Source: Gammaproteobacteria bacterium
GTDB lineage: Bacteria > Pseudomonadota > Gammaproteobacteria > JABDBA01
Assembly (NCBI GenBank): GCA_013288885.1
Contig: JABDBA010000004.1
Location: 58,600 to 122,599, forward strand
Direction: 5' to 3'
Length of the DNA: 64,000 bases
A program made the translations under genes and the position numbers. The notes under the pieces were generated by a model. It was not told where the DNA came from. It worked only from the letters and a program-made list of their open reading frames with translations, and made no database searches. Of the stretch, positions 8,776 to 17,098 are shown piece after piece. Position 1 is the first letter of the stretch, and each line of letters begins with the position of its first letter.

Positions 8776-9585
8776 ATGAAAAAAATTAACTACATTGAAG
8801 CAAACCGGTTGGCATGGAATGAAGTTGCTCCCATCCACGCAGAGCAAAACCAGCAAGAGCTTATACAAAGCTTTCAAAAGCCGGGTTATAGCTGTCTTGA
8901 TGCTATTGAAACTCAACCATTGATTGAGATCGACGTAACCCACAAAGCTGTGGCTCAGTTATGCTGCAATAATGGCCGAGAATTATTATCGATTAAAAAT
9001 ATGGGAGCGGATTATTGTGTAGGTTTTGATATTTCTGATAATTTTATTGCGCAAGCGCAAGAACTAGCTGCCACCAGCCATATTGATTGTGAATTCTTGC
9101 AAACAGATATTTACAACATTCCCATTTCTTATAATAGAAAATTTGACTTGGTTTATATCAGTATCGGTGCGATTTGTTGGATGCCAGATTTAACAGGATT
9201 TTTTGCGGTAATAGCTCGTCTTTTAAAGCCCGCAGGGTATGTTTTTATTTATGATATGCACCCGATCTTAAACATGTTTCTTGAAGATGACCAGCAAGAT
9301 CCGCCTCAACTTGCAAATTCTTACTTCAATACGGAAGCCAACAAAGATGAGAATGGTTTAGATTACTACAGTCTTAAAAAATATTCTGCTGCTCCGGCCT
9401 ATTGGTTCCCACATAAAATGTCTGATGTCATAAACACCTGCATACAACATGATTTAAATATTAAAAAATTTATCGAGTACCCACATGATATCTCCGGTAT
9501 TTTTGGTCATTTTGAGAAGATTAACAATAAATTACCGTTATCTTACATCCTCACAGCACAAGTCGGCCAGGGTCAAGAAACATGA
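8776..9585 (+). CDS. Class I SAM-dependent methyltransferase
   Basis: A 269-residue Rossmann-fold methyltransferase of unknown substrate. The SAM-binding motif I is atypical (VAQLCCNNGRELLSI, around residue 58), followed by an acidic motif at GFDIS and the D/N residue at QTDIYNIP; LKPAGYVFIYDMHP is the usual post-motif strand. This CNNG form of motif I is seen in a subset of methyltransferases of the UbiE/COQ5-like clan. No Shine-Dalgarno is obvious before ATG. It overlaps the next methyltransferase by four bases (ATGA), so the two are translationally coupled. Its position downstream of a SAM-sensing leader is suggestive, but the intervening hairpin makes direct control uncertain. Confidence 0.82.
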   Translation: MKKINYIEANRLAWNEVAPIHAEQNQQELIQSFQKPGYSCLDAIETQPLIEIDVTHKAVAQLCCNNGRELLSIKNMGADYCVGFDISDNFIAQAQELAATSHIDCEFLQTDIYNIPISYNRKFDLVYISIGAICWMPDLTGFFAVIARLLKPAGYVFIYDMHPILNMFLEDDQQDPPQLANSYFNTEANKDENGLDYYSLKKYSAAPAYWFPHKMSDVINTCIQHDLNIKKFIEYPHDISGIFGHFEKINNKLPLSYILTAQVGQGQET

Positions 9586-10337
9586 GTAACCAAAAATATT
9601 TCCGAGATTATTTTTCCAACCATGCCGGTGATTACGCCGCTTATCGGCCGACTTACCCAGCGGCATTGTTTTCTTATTTAGCGCAAATAACTCCCGATCA
9701 TCAACTCGCATGGGATTGCGGTACAGGTAACGGTCAAGCGGCGGTTGAGTTGGCAAAAGATTTTAAACAAGTGATTGCTTCTGACCCCAGCGCAGAACAA
9801 ATTAAAGCAGCCACTCCTAAGACAAATATCATGTATCGGGTATTTTCTGCTGAGCAAACAGATTTAACAGATAATTCTGTTGACTTAATTACCGTGGCAC
9901 AAGCTTTGCACTGGTTTGATTTTGCTAAATTTTATGCTGAAGCCAAACGTGTTTTAAAGCCCAATGGTGTTATTGCGGCTTGGTGTTATTCATTAACACG
10001 GGTTGACCCAGCAGTCGACGCTATCATTGATCATTTCTATTGGAATATTATCCCCGATTATTGGGACCCGCGTCGCAAATTAATTGACGAAGAATATAAA
10101 ACCATTCCTTTCCCCTTTAATAAAATAATAACACCCGTTTTTCAAATGGAACAGAACTGGGATTTATTACAATTTATTAATTACATCAATACCTGGTCGG
10201 GGCTGAAAGCGTATATTAAACAAAAAGGTGTGAATCCGTTAGAACAGTTATTTCCACAACTGGTAGCTGCTTGGGGCACACCCACCACTGTTAAAACCGT
10301 ATGCTGGCCTTTGCATCTTTTAGTCGGAAAAACTTAA
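9582..10337 (+). CDS. Class I SAM-dependent methyltransferase (trans-aconitate methyltransferase-like)
   Basis: A 251-residue methyltransferase that begins inside the stop codon of the preceding methyltransferase gene. Motif I is AWDCGTGNGQAAVEL near residue 45, the acidic residue lies in IASDPS, and SVDLITVAQALHWFDFAKFYAEAKRVLKPNGVIAAW is characteristic of the family containing trans-aconitate methyltransferase and yeast TMT1-like proteins (DDxxD/HWF region). Substrate cannot be read from sequence. It precedes a DUF1761 membrane protein by 23 bases, with a good RBS in between, so the three genes are probably one operon. Confidence 0.85.
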   Translation: MSNQKYFRDYFSNHAGDYAAYRPTYPAALFSYLAQITPDHQLAWDCGTGNGQAAVELAKDFKQVIASDPSAEQIKAATPKTNIMYRVFSAEQTDLTDNSVDLITVAQALHWFDFAKFYAEAKRVLKPNGVIAAWCYSLTRVDPAVDAIIDHFYWNIIPDYWDPRRKLIDEEYKTIPFPFNKIITPVFQMEQNWDLLQFINYINTWSGLKAYIKQKGVNPLEQLFPQLVAAWGTPTTVKTVCWPLHLLVGKT

Positions 10338-10360
10338 TCAACTATTAGGAGAATTTTTTT

Positions 10361-10759
10361 ATGTCAATTAATTTATTAGCTACATTAACTGCTGCACTTT
10401 CGGTATTTGTAATCGGTGGTATTTGGTATTCACCCATGGCTTTCGGCAAAATATGGGCTAAAGCAGCAGGCTATACTATGGAGGACAAAAAAAAGGGTGG
10501 CCACAAACCGATGGTGTTTGTCTACGCCTTTATTTTCTCGTTAGTAGCCGCATTCATTTTTTCTTTATATTTAGGCGCTAAGCCCAATTTTTTTTATGCA
10601 GTATCTACCGGGTTTAAAATCGGGTTATTTTTCGTTGCCACTTCATTTGGTATTAATTATATGTTCGCCAATCGCAGCTTTAAGATGCTGCTCATTGATG
10701 GTGGCTATCATACTGCGCAATTTACCGTGTATGGTTTGATATTGGGGTTGTGGCATTGA
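10361..10759 (+). CDS. DUF1761 membrane protein
   Basis: A 132-residue inner-membrane protein with three or four helices: an N-terminal segment containing the family signature GGIWYSPMAFGKIWAKAAG, a second helix after a basic loop (MVFVYAFIFSLVAAFIFSLYLG), then two more. The signature and length fit DUF1761, a widespread bacterial family of unknown function. RBS TTAGGAG precedes ATG. Probably the third gene of the methyltransferase operon. Confidence 0.85.
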   Translation: MSINLLATLTAALSVFVIGGIWYSPMAFGKIWAKAAGYTMEDKKKGGHKPMVFVYAFIFSLVAAFIFSLYLGAKPNFFYAVSTGFKIGLFFVATSFGINYMFANRSFKMLLIDGGYHTAQFTVYGLILGLWH

Positions 10760-10774
10760 ATAAAACCCGCCGAA

Positions 10775-10844
10775 GCTGCATTGAGGATAACGTGCCTGTA
10801 ACGGACGCTGACCACCCTGTTAGCGTACGATCCCTCAACGCAGC
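10775..10844. other. Long imperfect hairpin in the intergenic region before hemB
   Basis: GCTGCATTGAGG (10775-10786) pairs with CCTCAACGCAGC (10833-10844), 11 of 12 positions, with a nested ACGCT/AGCGT stem inside. It sits just after the DUF1761 stop and could be a terminator without a U-tract or a structured small RNA. Confidence 0.4.
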
Positions 10845-10972
10845 GCAGGAAGACTAACCATCTAGCACGAGATTGTCAACATAGTGACCCGCGCAGTAAC
10901 TAAACTTTTATATAATCCTCTAGGCCTTATCCGGTGATTTCTTTATAATGAACCAAAACTTGAGGAGGTTTT

Positions 10973-11983
10973 ATGAACTACCATGGCCATTTTCCAAAAA
11001 CACGTCTTAGAAGATTAAGGCAAAGCGATAACATTAGAGTTCTAGTGCGCGAAACGCGGTTAGATGTTAACAAATTAATTTTGCCCATGTTTATTAAATA
11101 TGGAACGAACATAAAAAATCCAATTGCCTCTATGCCAGGTCATTATCAAATCAGTGTCGATCAACTTGCAGAAGAAATAAATGAAATTACTCGCTTAGGC
11201 ATCAAAGGGATTATGTTGTTTGGTATTCCTGCGCAAAAAGATCCACTGGGCAAAGATTCGTATGCGAAAAATGGCATTATTCAAACGGCTATTCCAGCTA
11301 TTAAAAAAATAACGCCTGATCTGCTGGTAATGACTGATGTGTGTTTTTGTGAATATACCGATCATGGTCATTGCGGAGTGGTTACTCAGCATGAAGAAGG
11401 CCAAGCAGTGAATGTCGACAATGATAAAACATTAGAACTATTAGCAAAACAAGCGGTGAGTCATGCGCAAGCAGGGGCAGATATTATTGCGCCCAGTGGC
11501 AATATGGATGGTATGGTTTACGCGCTACGTAATGCACTCGATGAAGCAGGTTTCACTCACCTGCCTATTCTCAGTTATTCAGTGAAATATGCTTCATCGA
11601 TGTATGGGCCTTTTCGGCAAGCCGCAGAAGGAGCACCAAAGTTTGGTGATCGACGTACTTATCAAATGGATTATGCCAATGTTAATGAAGCGATTCGTGA
11701 ATGCGCTTTAGATATTAGTGAAGGTGCTGATATGCTCATGGTTAAACCTGCGCATACTTATTTAGATATTATCTGCCGCGTAAAACAGACGTACCCTGAA
11801 TTGCCTTTATGTGCTTATCATACCAGTGGTGAATTTGCGCTGGTAAAAGCAGCGGCTGAAAAAGGTTGGATTGATGAACGCAAAAGTGCTATGGAAATTT
11901 TAACAGCTATTCATCGTGCCGGCGCTGATTTCATTATTACTTATTACGCGAAAGAAGTAGGGCAGTGGTTACAAAACAAATAA
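10973..11983 (+). CDS. hemB: Porphobilinogen synthase (delta-aminolevulinate dehydratase)
   Basis: Condenses two 5-aminolevulinate molecules to porphobilinogen in heme biosynthesis. The 336 residues match the family length. Visible signatures are the N-terminal RPRRLR-like FPKTRLRRLRQS, the zinc-site cysteine cluster DVCFCEYTDHGHCG near residues 122-135 (zinc-type rather than magnesium-only), and the two Schiff-base lysines in SYSVKYASS (about 203) and MLMVKPA (about 256). RBS TGAGGAGG precedes ATG. The methyltransferase at 12000 starts 16 bases after the stop, so they are likely cotranscribed. Confidence 0.96.
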   Translation: MNYHGHFPKTRLRRLRQSDNIRVLVRETRLDVNKLILPMFIKYGTNIKNPIASMPGHYQISVDQLAEEINEITRLGIKGIMLFGIPAQKDPLGKDSYAKNGIIQTAIPAIKKITPDLLVMTDVCFCEYTDHGHCGVVTQHEEGQAVNVDNDKTLELLAKQAVSHAQAGADIIAPSGNMDGMVYALRNALDEAGFTHLPILSYSVKYASSMYGPFRQAAEGAPKFGDRRTYQMDYANVNEAIRECALDISEGADMLMVKPAHTYLDIICRVKQTYPELPLCAYHTSGEFALVKAAAEKGWIDERKSAMEILTAIHRAGADFIITYYAKEVGQWLQNK

Positions 11984-11999
11984 GAGACAAATCATATTT

Positions 12000-12776
12000 A
12001 TGACTAACATACGCCACGGAAAAATACCTGACTGGTATAACAAAGATTCTAAATACGAGGAGGCAATTAACGAAGATAGCCCCAACTCCAGGACAACAAA
12101 TCGGACAATAGAAAAAATACTTAAAAAATATAAAGTCAAAACTGTACTTGATCTTACTTGTGGCACGGGGTCGCAAGTTTTCTGGCTTTTAAAACGTGGT
12201 TATCAAGTGACGGGATCTGACATCAGCAGAGGCATGTTAAAAATCGCAGAAAAAAAAGCGAAGAAAGAAAAAATAAATATTAAGTTTCTTCGGGGCGATA
12301 TGCGCACAATAAATGTCGGAAAATTTGATGCCGCTATTACTATATTCAATGCGATAGGGCATCTTACCAAAGCTGGTTTTGAAAAAACAATGAGGAATAT
12401 ACACAGCAATTTGCATGACGGTGGAATCTATATATTTGATATATTAAATTTAAGTTATGCTCAAGACGGTGATAACATAAAAAAACTATCGTATGAAATA
12501 ATAAAAACTCTAGGAAAAACTAAGATACGTACAATCCAACATAGCATAATTAATAACGAAGGGATTCTAATTTCATATACTACACATTACGAACAGGAAG
12601 ATTCTGGCAAACTAAAAACGTCAAAGAACGTAATCACTTTGCAACTTTATACAGCAAAAGAACTTAAAGCAATGTTAGTCAGAAATGGATTTAAGGTGTT
12701 GGGCCAATATGCAATTGATGGGTCGAAATTCTCAAAAAAGAAAACAGAGCGTATTGTAACCGTTGCGAAGAAATGA
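12000..12776 (+). CDS. Class I SAM-dependent methyltransferase, lysine-rich
   Basis: A 258-residue methyltransferase with motif I VLDLTCGTGSQVFWL near residue 49, the acidic residue in GSDIS and motif FDAAITIFNAIGHL. It is rich in lysine and isoleucine and its DNA is more AT-rich than hemB upstream. Function unknown; a UbiE/glycine N-methyltransferase-like fold is all that can be claimed. The first 60 bases of this gene recur as a decayed copy at 19094-19155, so a relative once stood there. It follows hemB closely, but a role in heme synthesis is not supported by anything seen. Confidence 0.82.
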   Translation: MTNIRHGKIPDWYNKDSKYEEAINEDSPNSRTTNRTIEKILKKYKVKTVLDLTCGTGSQVFWLLKRGYQVTGSDISRGMLKIAEKKAKKEKINIKFLRGDMRTINVGKFDAAITIFNAIGHLTKAGFEKTMRNIHSNLHDGGIYIFDILNLSYAQDGDNIKKLSYEIIKTLGKTKIRTIQHSIINNEGILISYTTHYEQEDSGKLKTSKNVITLQLYTAKELKAMLVRNGFKVLGQYAIDGSKFSKKKTERIVTVAKK

Positions 12777-12835
12777 ATTTTATCTCTGATACGTGCAATA
12801 GGAGTGTTGCAAGTGAAACAAAGACCAAGGGTCTA

Positions 12836-13744
12836 TTAACCGTAAAGCCCAGATTTTTCCAACCCAAAACGCTGAACTAGAAAATCAATAATGCTACGCA
12901 GTTTCGCGGTAGGGCGGCTGTCTTGCGGATAGATCAAATACATTGGCGTCGGCTTGAATGACCACTCAGGCAAAACGTGTACCAGACGACCTGCTGTGAT
13001 ATCGTCGGCCAACAACATTTCAGGTTGCAGCACAATGCCTGCTCCCAGTAAGGCTGCAGTGTGCAACGCACTCCCTTGATTTGCGCTAAATCTACCTTTT
13101 ATTGCTACCTCATATATCGCAGCATCGGGGCCGATCAAATTCCAGCGGTCGTGGCGACGCCAATATAACTGTCCCAGACAACTGTGCATCTTTAATTGCT
13201 CTGGATGTTGTGGCTGTCCGTACTTGGCCAGATAATTCGGCGCCGCTGCCAGTATTCGTCGATAAGGTCGCAGTGGACGTGCGACCAGTTCGGTTGCATC
13301 AATTTCACCGATTTGAATTCCTAATTCGTAACCTTCGTTGACAAGGTCCGGTACGCGATTATCTAAGGTCAATTCAACGTTGACATCGGGATGGCGTAAC
13401 AAATAGTCAATCAATACCGGAACAAGGTTTTGATTACCAAAACTGACCGGTGCCACCAATCTGACCAGTCCGCGCGGGCTGGACTGAAGCTCTGATGCGC
13501 TTGCCTCCGCCAGTTCCACTTCAGCCAGCGCACGCTTACAACGTTCATAATAGAGTCGACCCACCTCCGTTAGATGCTGTCGCCGAGTGGTGCGGTGTAG
13601 CAAACGGGCACCGAGTCGCTGTTCAATCATTCGAACATGCTTGGCCACCATGGTCGAAGAGACGTTGCTGACTCCCGCCGCTGCAGTGAAGCTGCCACAT
13701 TCAACCACTTTCACAAACATTGCCATGCCTGCCAATTTGCCCAT
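12836..13744 (-). CDS. LysR-family transcriptional regulator
   Basis: A 302-residue LysR regulator: N-terminal winged helix-turn-helix (MAMFVKVVECGSFTAAAG, HVRMIEQRLGARLLHRTTRR at about residues 35-55) and a C-terminal periplasmic-binding-like effector domain (RLVAPVSFG through LPEWSFKPTP), closest in style to the AaeR/DmlR/PerR group. The gene is visibly richer in G+C than its neighbours, suggesting recent acquisition. It is divergent from a small tautomerase gene at 13858, with two palindromes in the shared intergenic region, so that gene is the likely target. Confidence 0.92.
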   Translation of the reverse strand: MGKLAGMAMFVKVVECGSFTAAAGVSNVSSTMVAKHVRMIEQRLGARLLHRTTRRQHLTEVGRLYYERCKRALAEVELAEASASELQSSPRGLVRLVAPVSFGNQNLVPVLIDYLLRHPDVNVELTLDNRVPDLVNEGYELGIQIGEIDATELVARPLRPYRRILAAAPNYLAKYGQPQHPEQLKMHSCLGQLYWRRHDRWNLIGPDAAIYEVAIKGRFSANQGSALHTAALLGAGIVLQPEMLLADDITAGRLVHVLPEWSFKPTPMYLIYPQDSRPTAKLRSIIDFLVQRFGLEKSGLYG

Positions 13745-13751
13745 GATTAAG

Positions 13752-13837
13752 AACCTATAGGTTTTAAATCACTCAATCTATCACATATTTATTCGTTTTA
13801 ATATCTCAGTAATACTGTAAGCACTCAATCCTGAGTG
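13752..13837. promoter_or_regulatory. Divergent LysR/tautomerase promoter region with two palindromes
   Basis: A perfect palindrome AACCTATAGGTT (13752-13763) lies just upstream of the regulator start. A second inverted repeat, CACTCA-N4-TGAGTG (13822-13837), lies just upstream of the tautomerase RBS. LysR proteins usually bind a T-N11-A dyad between divergent genes; these are the best candidate operators. Confidence 0.45.
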
Positions 13838-13857
13838 TCACTTATTTAGGAGCTATC

Positions 13858-14043
13858 ATGCCTATATTGCATTTAGAAATGCATCCCGGTCGCACGTTAG
13901 ATCAAAAGCGTGCGTTTGTTCGTGAAGTAACGCGGGTTGCTGTCGAAACCCTAAGCTGCCCCCCAGAGAGTGTGGACGTGGTGATCAGTGAAGTCGCCCG
14001 CGAAGACTGGGCAAAGGCTGGCAAATTGATCGCGGATAAATGA
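13858..14043 (+). CDS. 4-oxalocrotonate tautomerase family protein
   Basis: A 61-residue protein starting Met-Pro-Ile-Leu. After Met removal Pro1 would be the catalytic base of the tautomerase superfamily. The length and the pattern GRTLDQKRAFVREVTRVAVETL, then PPESVDVVISEVAREDWAKAG, fit 4-OT subunits (usually 60-75 residues, forming hexamers). RBS AGGAG precedes ATG. G+C is higher than in the surroundings, as for the divergent LysR gene, so the two probably arrived together. The substrate is unknown; many such enzymes act on aromatic-degradation intermediates. Confidence 0.9.
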   Translation: MPILHLEMHPGRTLDQKRAFVREVTRVAVETLSCPPESVDVVISEVAREDWAKAGKLIADK

Positions 14044-14179
14044 TTTGGCAGCAATCCGATAGATGAGGGTTCAACTGCATAAGCGGATGAAATGTGCCAT
14101 GCGGTTGAATCTTTCCTACTAAACTTGATGTACCATTTCTGCATCGCGGGTAGTAACATATTATTATATTTAATCCAAC

Positions 14180-15052
14180 TTAACATAAAAAATTAAGCAG
14201 CTTTTCATTCACTAAATCAGGTTGATCTGTAGAAATGGTATGTTTTGCTCCGGGAAGAATCTCTACAATAATTGATGGTGCAACTGAATGGATACGTGAT
14301 ACGACAGATATTGGATCATAAAGGACCTCATCTTTCCCCATAAGAACTAATGTTTTGGCTGGAAGCTGTGAAAGCTCATCATCGGATATGATTGAAATTT
14401 TATCAAAGTTAAATTTATAAGATTGATATTGAGCAATAAAACCTTTTACTGCCCAATCAGGCCATCGTAATGCGGTTGCTGATATAGTGTTTAAAAATTT
14501 TTTACCAAAGGAATATATTGGTAAAACGTTTGCTAAAATAGCGCTAAACATAACAGATAGATTAATATTGGAAGATGATGGTGCTAAAGATGATGTTGAT
14601 AAAAGAGCAAGGGAAGATACTGACTCTGGATATCGCAATGCAAATTTCCATGCAAGCATTGCACCTAGGGATAACCCACATAATGCAGCTTCATGAATCT
14701 TAAGCGCAGCAAATACTTCATTTAACCAACGAGCGTGTCCATCTGATTTATATAACGGTCTGGTACCAGCACTTTTTCCAGGTTCTCCGATGATATCGAC
14801 TGCAAATACCTGAAACTCACTAGAAAGTGTAGCAATATTATTCATCCACATTGTCGAGTTTGTCGCACCACCATGTAAAAGCACAAGGGGCTTTGCTTGT
14901 GGCGGACCCGAAATAATAATATATGTTTCACCAAAGCCGGTCATTACATTTTGTGTTCGGTAAGGAACCGGCCAACGAGTAAGAAAATCATCATAGGAAG
15001 CAATCGCTTTCTCTCGTGCTTTATCAGATTTATACGCAGATTGAATTATCAT
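14180..15052 (-). CDS. Alpha/beta hydrolase
   Basis: A 290-residue alpha/beta-hydrolase-fold enzyme. The oxyanion segment PLVLLHGGATNS (near residue 55), nucleophile elbow GLSLGAM (Ser near 127), acid LVLMGKDEVLYD (near 236) and histidine GAKHTIS (near 268) make a complete catalytic triad. There is no signal peptide. It overlaps the upstream MerR-type regulator by four bases (ATGA), so the two form an operon in which the regulator comes first. Substrate unknown; the family covers esterases, haloperoxidases and C-C hydrolases. Confidence 0.88.
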   Translation of the reverse strand: MIIQSAYKSDKAREKAIASYDDFLTRWPVPYRTQNVMTGFGETYIIISGPPQAKPLVLLHGGATNSTMWMNNIATLSSEFQVFAVDIIGEPGKSAGTRPLYKSDGHARWLNEVFAALKIHEAALCGLSLGAMLAWKFALRYPESVSSLALLSTSSLAPSSSNINLSVMFSAILANVLPIYSFGKKFLNTISATALRWPDWAVKGFIAQYQSYKFNFDKISIISDDELSQLPAKTLVLMGKDEVLYDPISVVSRIHSVAPSIIVEILPGAKHTISTDQPDLVNEKLLNFLC

Positions 15053-16011
15053 TTTATGATGCCCTTTTGTTTCTTGGATATCTGTTTAAGCCAATCTTTA
15101 GCAATTTTGCTAATTTTATCGTCTTTTATCATAGCTTTAATATACTCATCCTTTAGAGCTTGTTCATCACCGTACAGCTCGATAAGTAATTCTTCCCACT
15201 GTTTTACTACAATATCTGAAGAAAGTACTTTAATTTGACTGAGAATTTTATAAATACGATTTTTAGAATACGCGTCAATAGCTTTATTAAGCCACGCAAA
15301 ACTTTCAGGGGACAAAGCATCCTCGTGATCTATTTGGCCTTTCTTTAAACCTTGCTCCCAAATGATATGGCGCATTTTCACATATTTTTTACCATATAGA
15401 GCATTCGCCCAATCCACACAACGTTTTCCTATCTCCATAGCAATATCACTGGTAGGGTCATGGTTTGCATGGGCATTCACTTGGCTAATAATATCTTTCC
15501 ATCCTCGCGTAATTGACTTCCTTTCGCTTTCCGTATAGCGAGATAACTCTTGTTGAAAATGTGCATATTCTTTTAATTCTTCTGCCGTAAATATTTTAGC
15601 AGCCCAAGTTTTTTCAAGTCGTTGTGTCAAACGATACACTTCTATTGATTGGATAATGGTTTCCCATGGAATAGTTTTAACATTACCACTATTGGAAGTA
15701 ATATTTTTTAAAATCTGGCTTGCCTCAAATAGAGTTTTTGCTTTTTCTTCTAAGAATTGTGCTTGAACAGAAAAGTGGTCCATAATATCAATTTTTTTAT
15801 TAAGTAAGGTTTTTATTTTTGACAAGCGAAAACCAAAATATTTTAATGCAATAACCTGCTGGAGCCTTAACAAATCCTTCTCGTCGTACAATCGATACCC
15901 ATTAGCGAGCCTGATAGATGGTATAAGTAAACTAATACGGTCATAATGATGAAGGGTTTGCACCGATACTGCGGTCAATTTACTTAATTCTTTCACATAC
16001 CATTGGGTCAT
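15049..16011 (-). CDS. MerR-family regulator with TipAS-like effector domain
   Basis: A 320-residue regulator. I take ATG at 16011 (MTQWYVKELSKL) because GAGGAA lies at the right distance and the longer frame only adds hydrophobic residues from the promoter region. The winged-helix MerR domain covers residues 1-75 (LTAVSVQTLHHYDRISLLIP, NGYRLYDEKDLLRLQQV), then a coiled-coil linker, then a TipAS/antibiotic-recognition-like helical domain from about 150. MerR/TipA proteins sense small molecules and activate promoters with long spacers; one such promoter lies just upstream, implying autoregulation of this gene and the hydrolase. Confidence 0.88.
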   Translation of the reverse strand: MTQWYVKELSKLTAVSVQTLHHYDRISLLIPSIRLANGYRLYDEKDLLRLQQVIALKYFGFRLSKIKTLLNKKIDIMDHFSVQAQFLEEKAKTLFEASQILKNITSNSGNVKTIPWETIIQSIEVYRLTQRLEKTWAAKIFTAEELKEYAHFQQELSRYTESERKSITRGWKDIISQVNAHANHDPTSDIAMEIGKRCVDWANALYGKKYVKMRHIIWEQGLKKGQIDHEDALSPESFAWLNKAIDAYSKNRIYKILSQIKVLSSDIVVKQWEELLIELYGDEQALKDEYIKAMIKDDKISKIAKDWLKQISKKQKGIIK

Positions 16012-16033
16012 TGTTTTTTCCTCTTCATTTATT

Positions 16034-16064
16034 ATAATAAAGTATATAGTAGCTATAGGGTCAA
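16034..16064 (-). promoter_or_regulatory. MerR-type promoter with 19-bp spacer
   Basis: Read on the minus strand: TTGACC (16064-16059), a 19-base spacer containing the partly symmetric CTATAGCTACTATA, and TATTAT (16039-16034). A 19-20 bp spacer with a dyad is the hallmark of promoters activated by MerR-family proteins. It lies 23 bases before the regulator's start. Confidence 0.5.
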
Positions 16065-16128
16065 GCACTATGAAAATTAATATCAGCATCAAAAACTTGT
16101 TTATTCTAAACTGGAAGGTTCCTAACTC

Positions 16129-17028
16129 ATGATTGATAACTATACCAATAATTCCGAGCTTTTTGATTCATGCCTTAATCTTCTCGATGAATCATTTCCG
16201 GGATGCAAAGAATTTGCATTAAATGGGATTAAATATAATGCATCCTGGAAGAAAGCATCCACGCCGTTTATATTAAAAGAAAAAGATGAAATTATTGCTC
16301 ATGCTGGAGTATGGCCGATAATATTTATGCTAAATGGCAAAGAACATCGTAGCGCATCAATTCATGGTGTTTGTGTTAAAGCTTCTCACAGAGGTAGAGG
16401 TCATTTTCAACAGCTGATGCAAGAGGTTATGCAATATGTAGCCAATACTTTTGATTCATCCGTATTATTTACGGGGAAGCCTTACTTGTATAAAAATTAT
16501 CCCTATAAAGTAATGCTACCAGAATATGATTTTATTTTAAGCGAAAGCAACAAATATAATGCCCGTTCACATTCAAAAAATTCTGACTTGAGAATGTTAC
16601 AATGGGACAATGCAGACGATCTAAATTTGATCTATAAATTATTATCTAATCGTGTACCATTATCGAATCAACTTAGCCTTATACATGAAAACGGAAATAT
16701 ACTTTTTGTTCTCAATAGGATGAATAAAAAGATATATTATTCCGAAGCACTAAAAGTGCTGATTGTTTATGAGATTCTCGATAAGACGCTATACTTAAAA
16801 GAAATTATTAGCACAAACCAAACTGATATATCTGATATTATACGATTAATATTAAGCGCTGAAAACATTCAAGTAGATAAAATTATAATGCAATTCTGTC
16901 CTGATAGATTCTTAGAAGAGAAGGAATGCTCACCTGTTTTAGCCAGACCAGAAAACTGTATTATGACTTCTGATACATTTTCATTCAATGGTAAATACTT
17001 TCGCTATCCAGAACTCTATTGCTGCTAA
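16129..17028 (+). CDS. GNAT-family N-acetyltransferase
   Basis: A 299-residue acetyltransferase with the GNAT acetyl-CoA motif in SIHGVCVKASHRGRGHFQQLMQEV (RGRGH pyrophosphate loop near residue 90), preceded by the beta strand HAGVWPIIFML. The second half (from about 150) is longer than in a minimal GNAT and resembles the two-lobed Eis-like acetyltransferases, but no acceptor can be assigned. It is divergent from the MerR regulator. The protein ends Tyr-Cys-Cys. Confidence 0.85.
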   Translation: MIDNYTNNSELFDSCLNLLDESFPGCKEFALNGIKYNASWKKASTPFILKEKDEIIAHAGVWPIIFMLNGKEHRSASIHGVCVKASHRGRGHFQQLMQEVMQYVANTFDSSVLFTGKPYLYKNYPYKVMLPEYDFILSESNKYNARSHSKNSDLRMLQWDNADDLNLIYKLLSNRVPLSNQLSLIHENGNILFVLNRMNKKIYYSEALKVLIVYEILDKTLYLKEIISTNQTDISDIIRLILSAENIQVDKIIMQFCPDRFLEEKECSPVLARPENCIMTSDTFSFNGKYFRYPELYCC

Positions 17029-17098
17029 CTTAAAGTTTTCAAGTTTTTCATTATTATTTGTATGATCAGCCATAAGTTACGTGATTCTCAAAATGATT

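Noticed and set aside
8186..10337. The SAM-II element as a direct regulator of the two methyltransferases.
   Set aside because: Attractive because both use SAM, but the platform acts on the RBS at 7941-7945 and two hairpins intervene before 8776. Kept only as a possibility.
13902..14186. Minus-strand 94-codon frame over the tautomerase gene.
   Set aside because: Shadow of the higher-GC tautomerase coding strand; no RBS and no family resemblance.
16129..17028. The GNAT-type protein ends Tyr-Cys-Cys, which resembles the double-Cys geranylgeranylation ending of Rab proteins.
   Set aside because: Rab-type modification needs an escort protein recognising the Rab fold, and the protein is an ordinary acetyltransferase with no other host-targeting sign.
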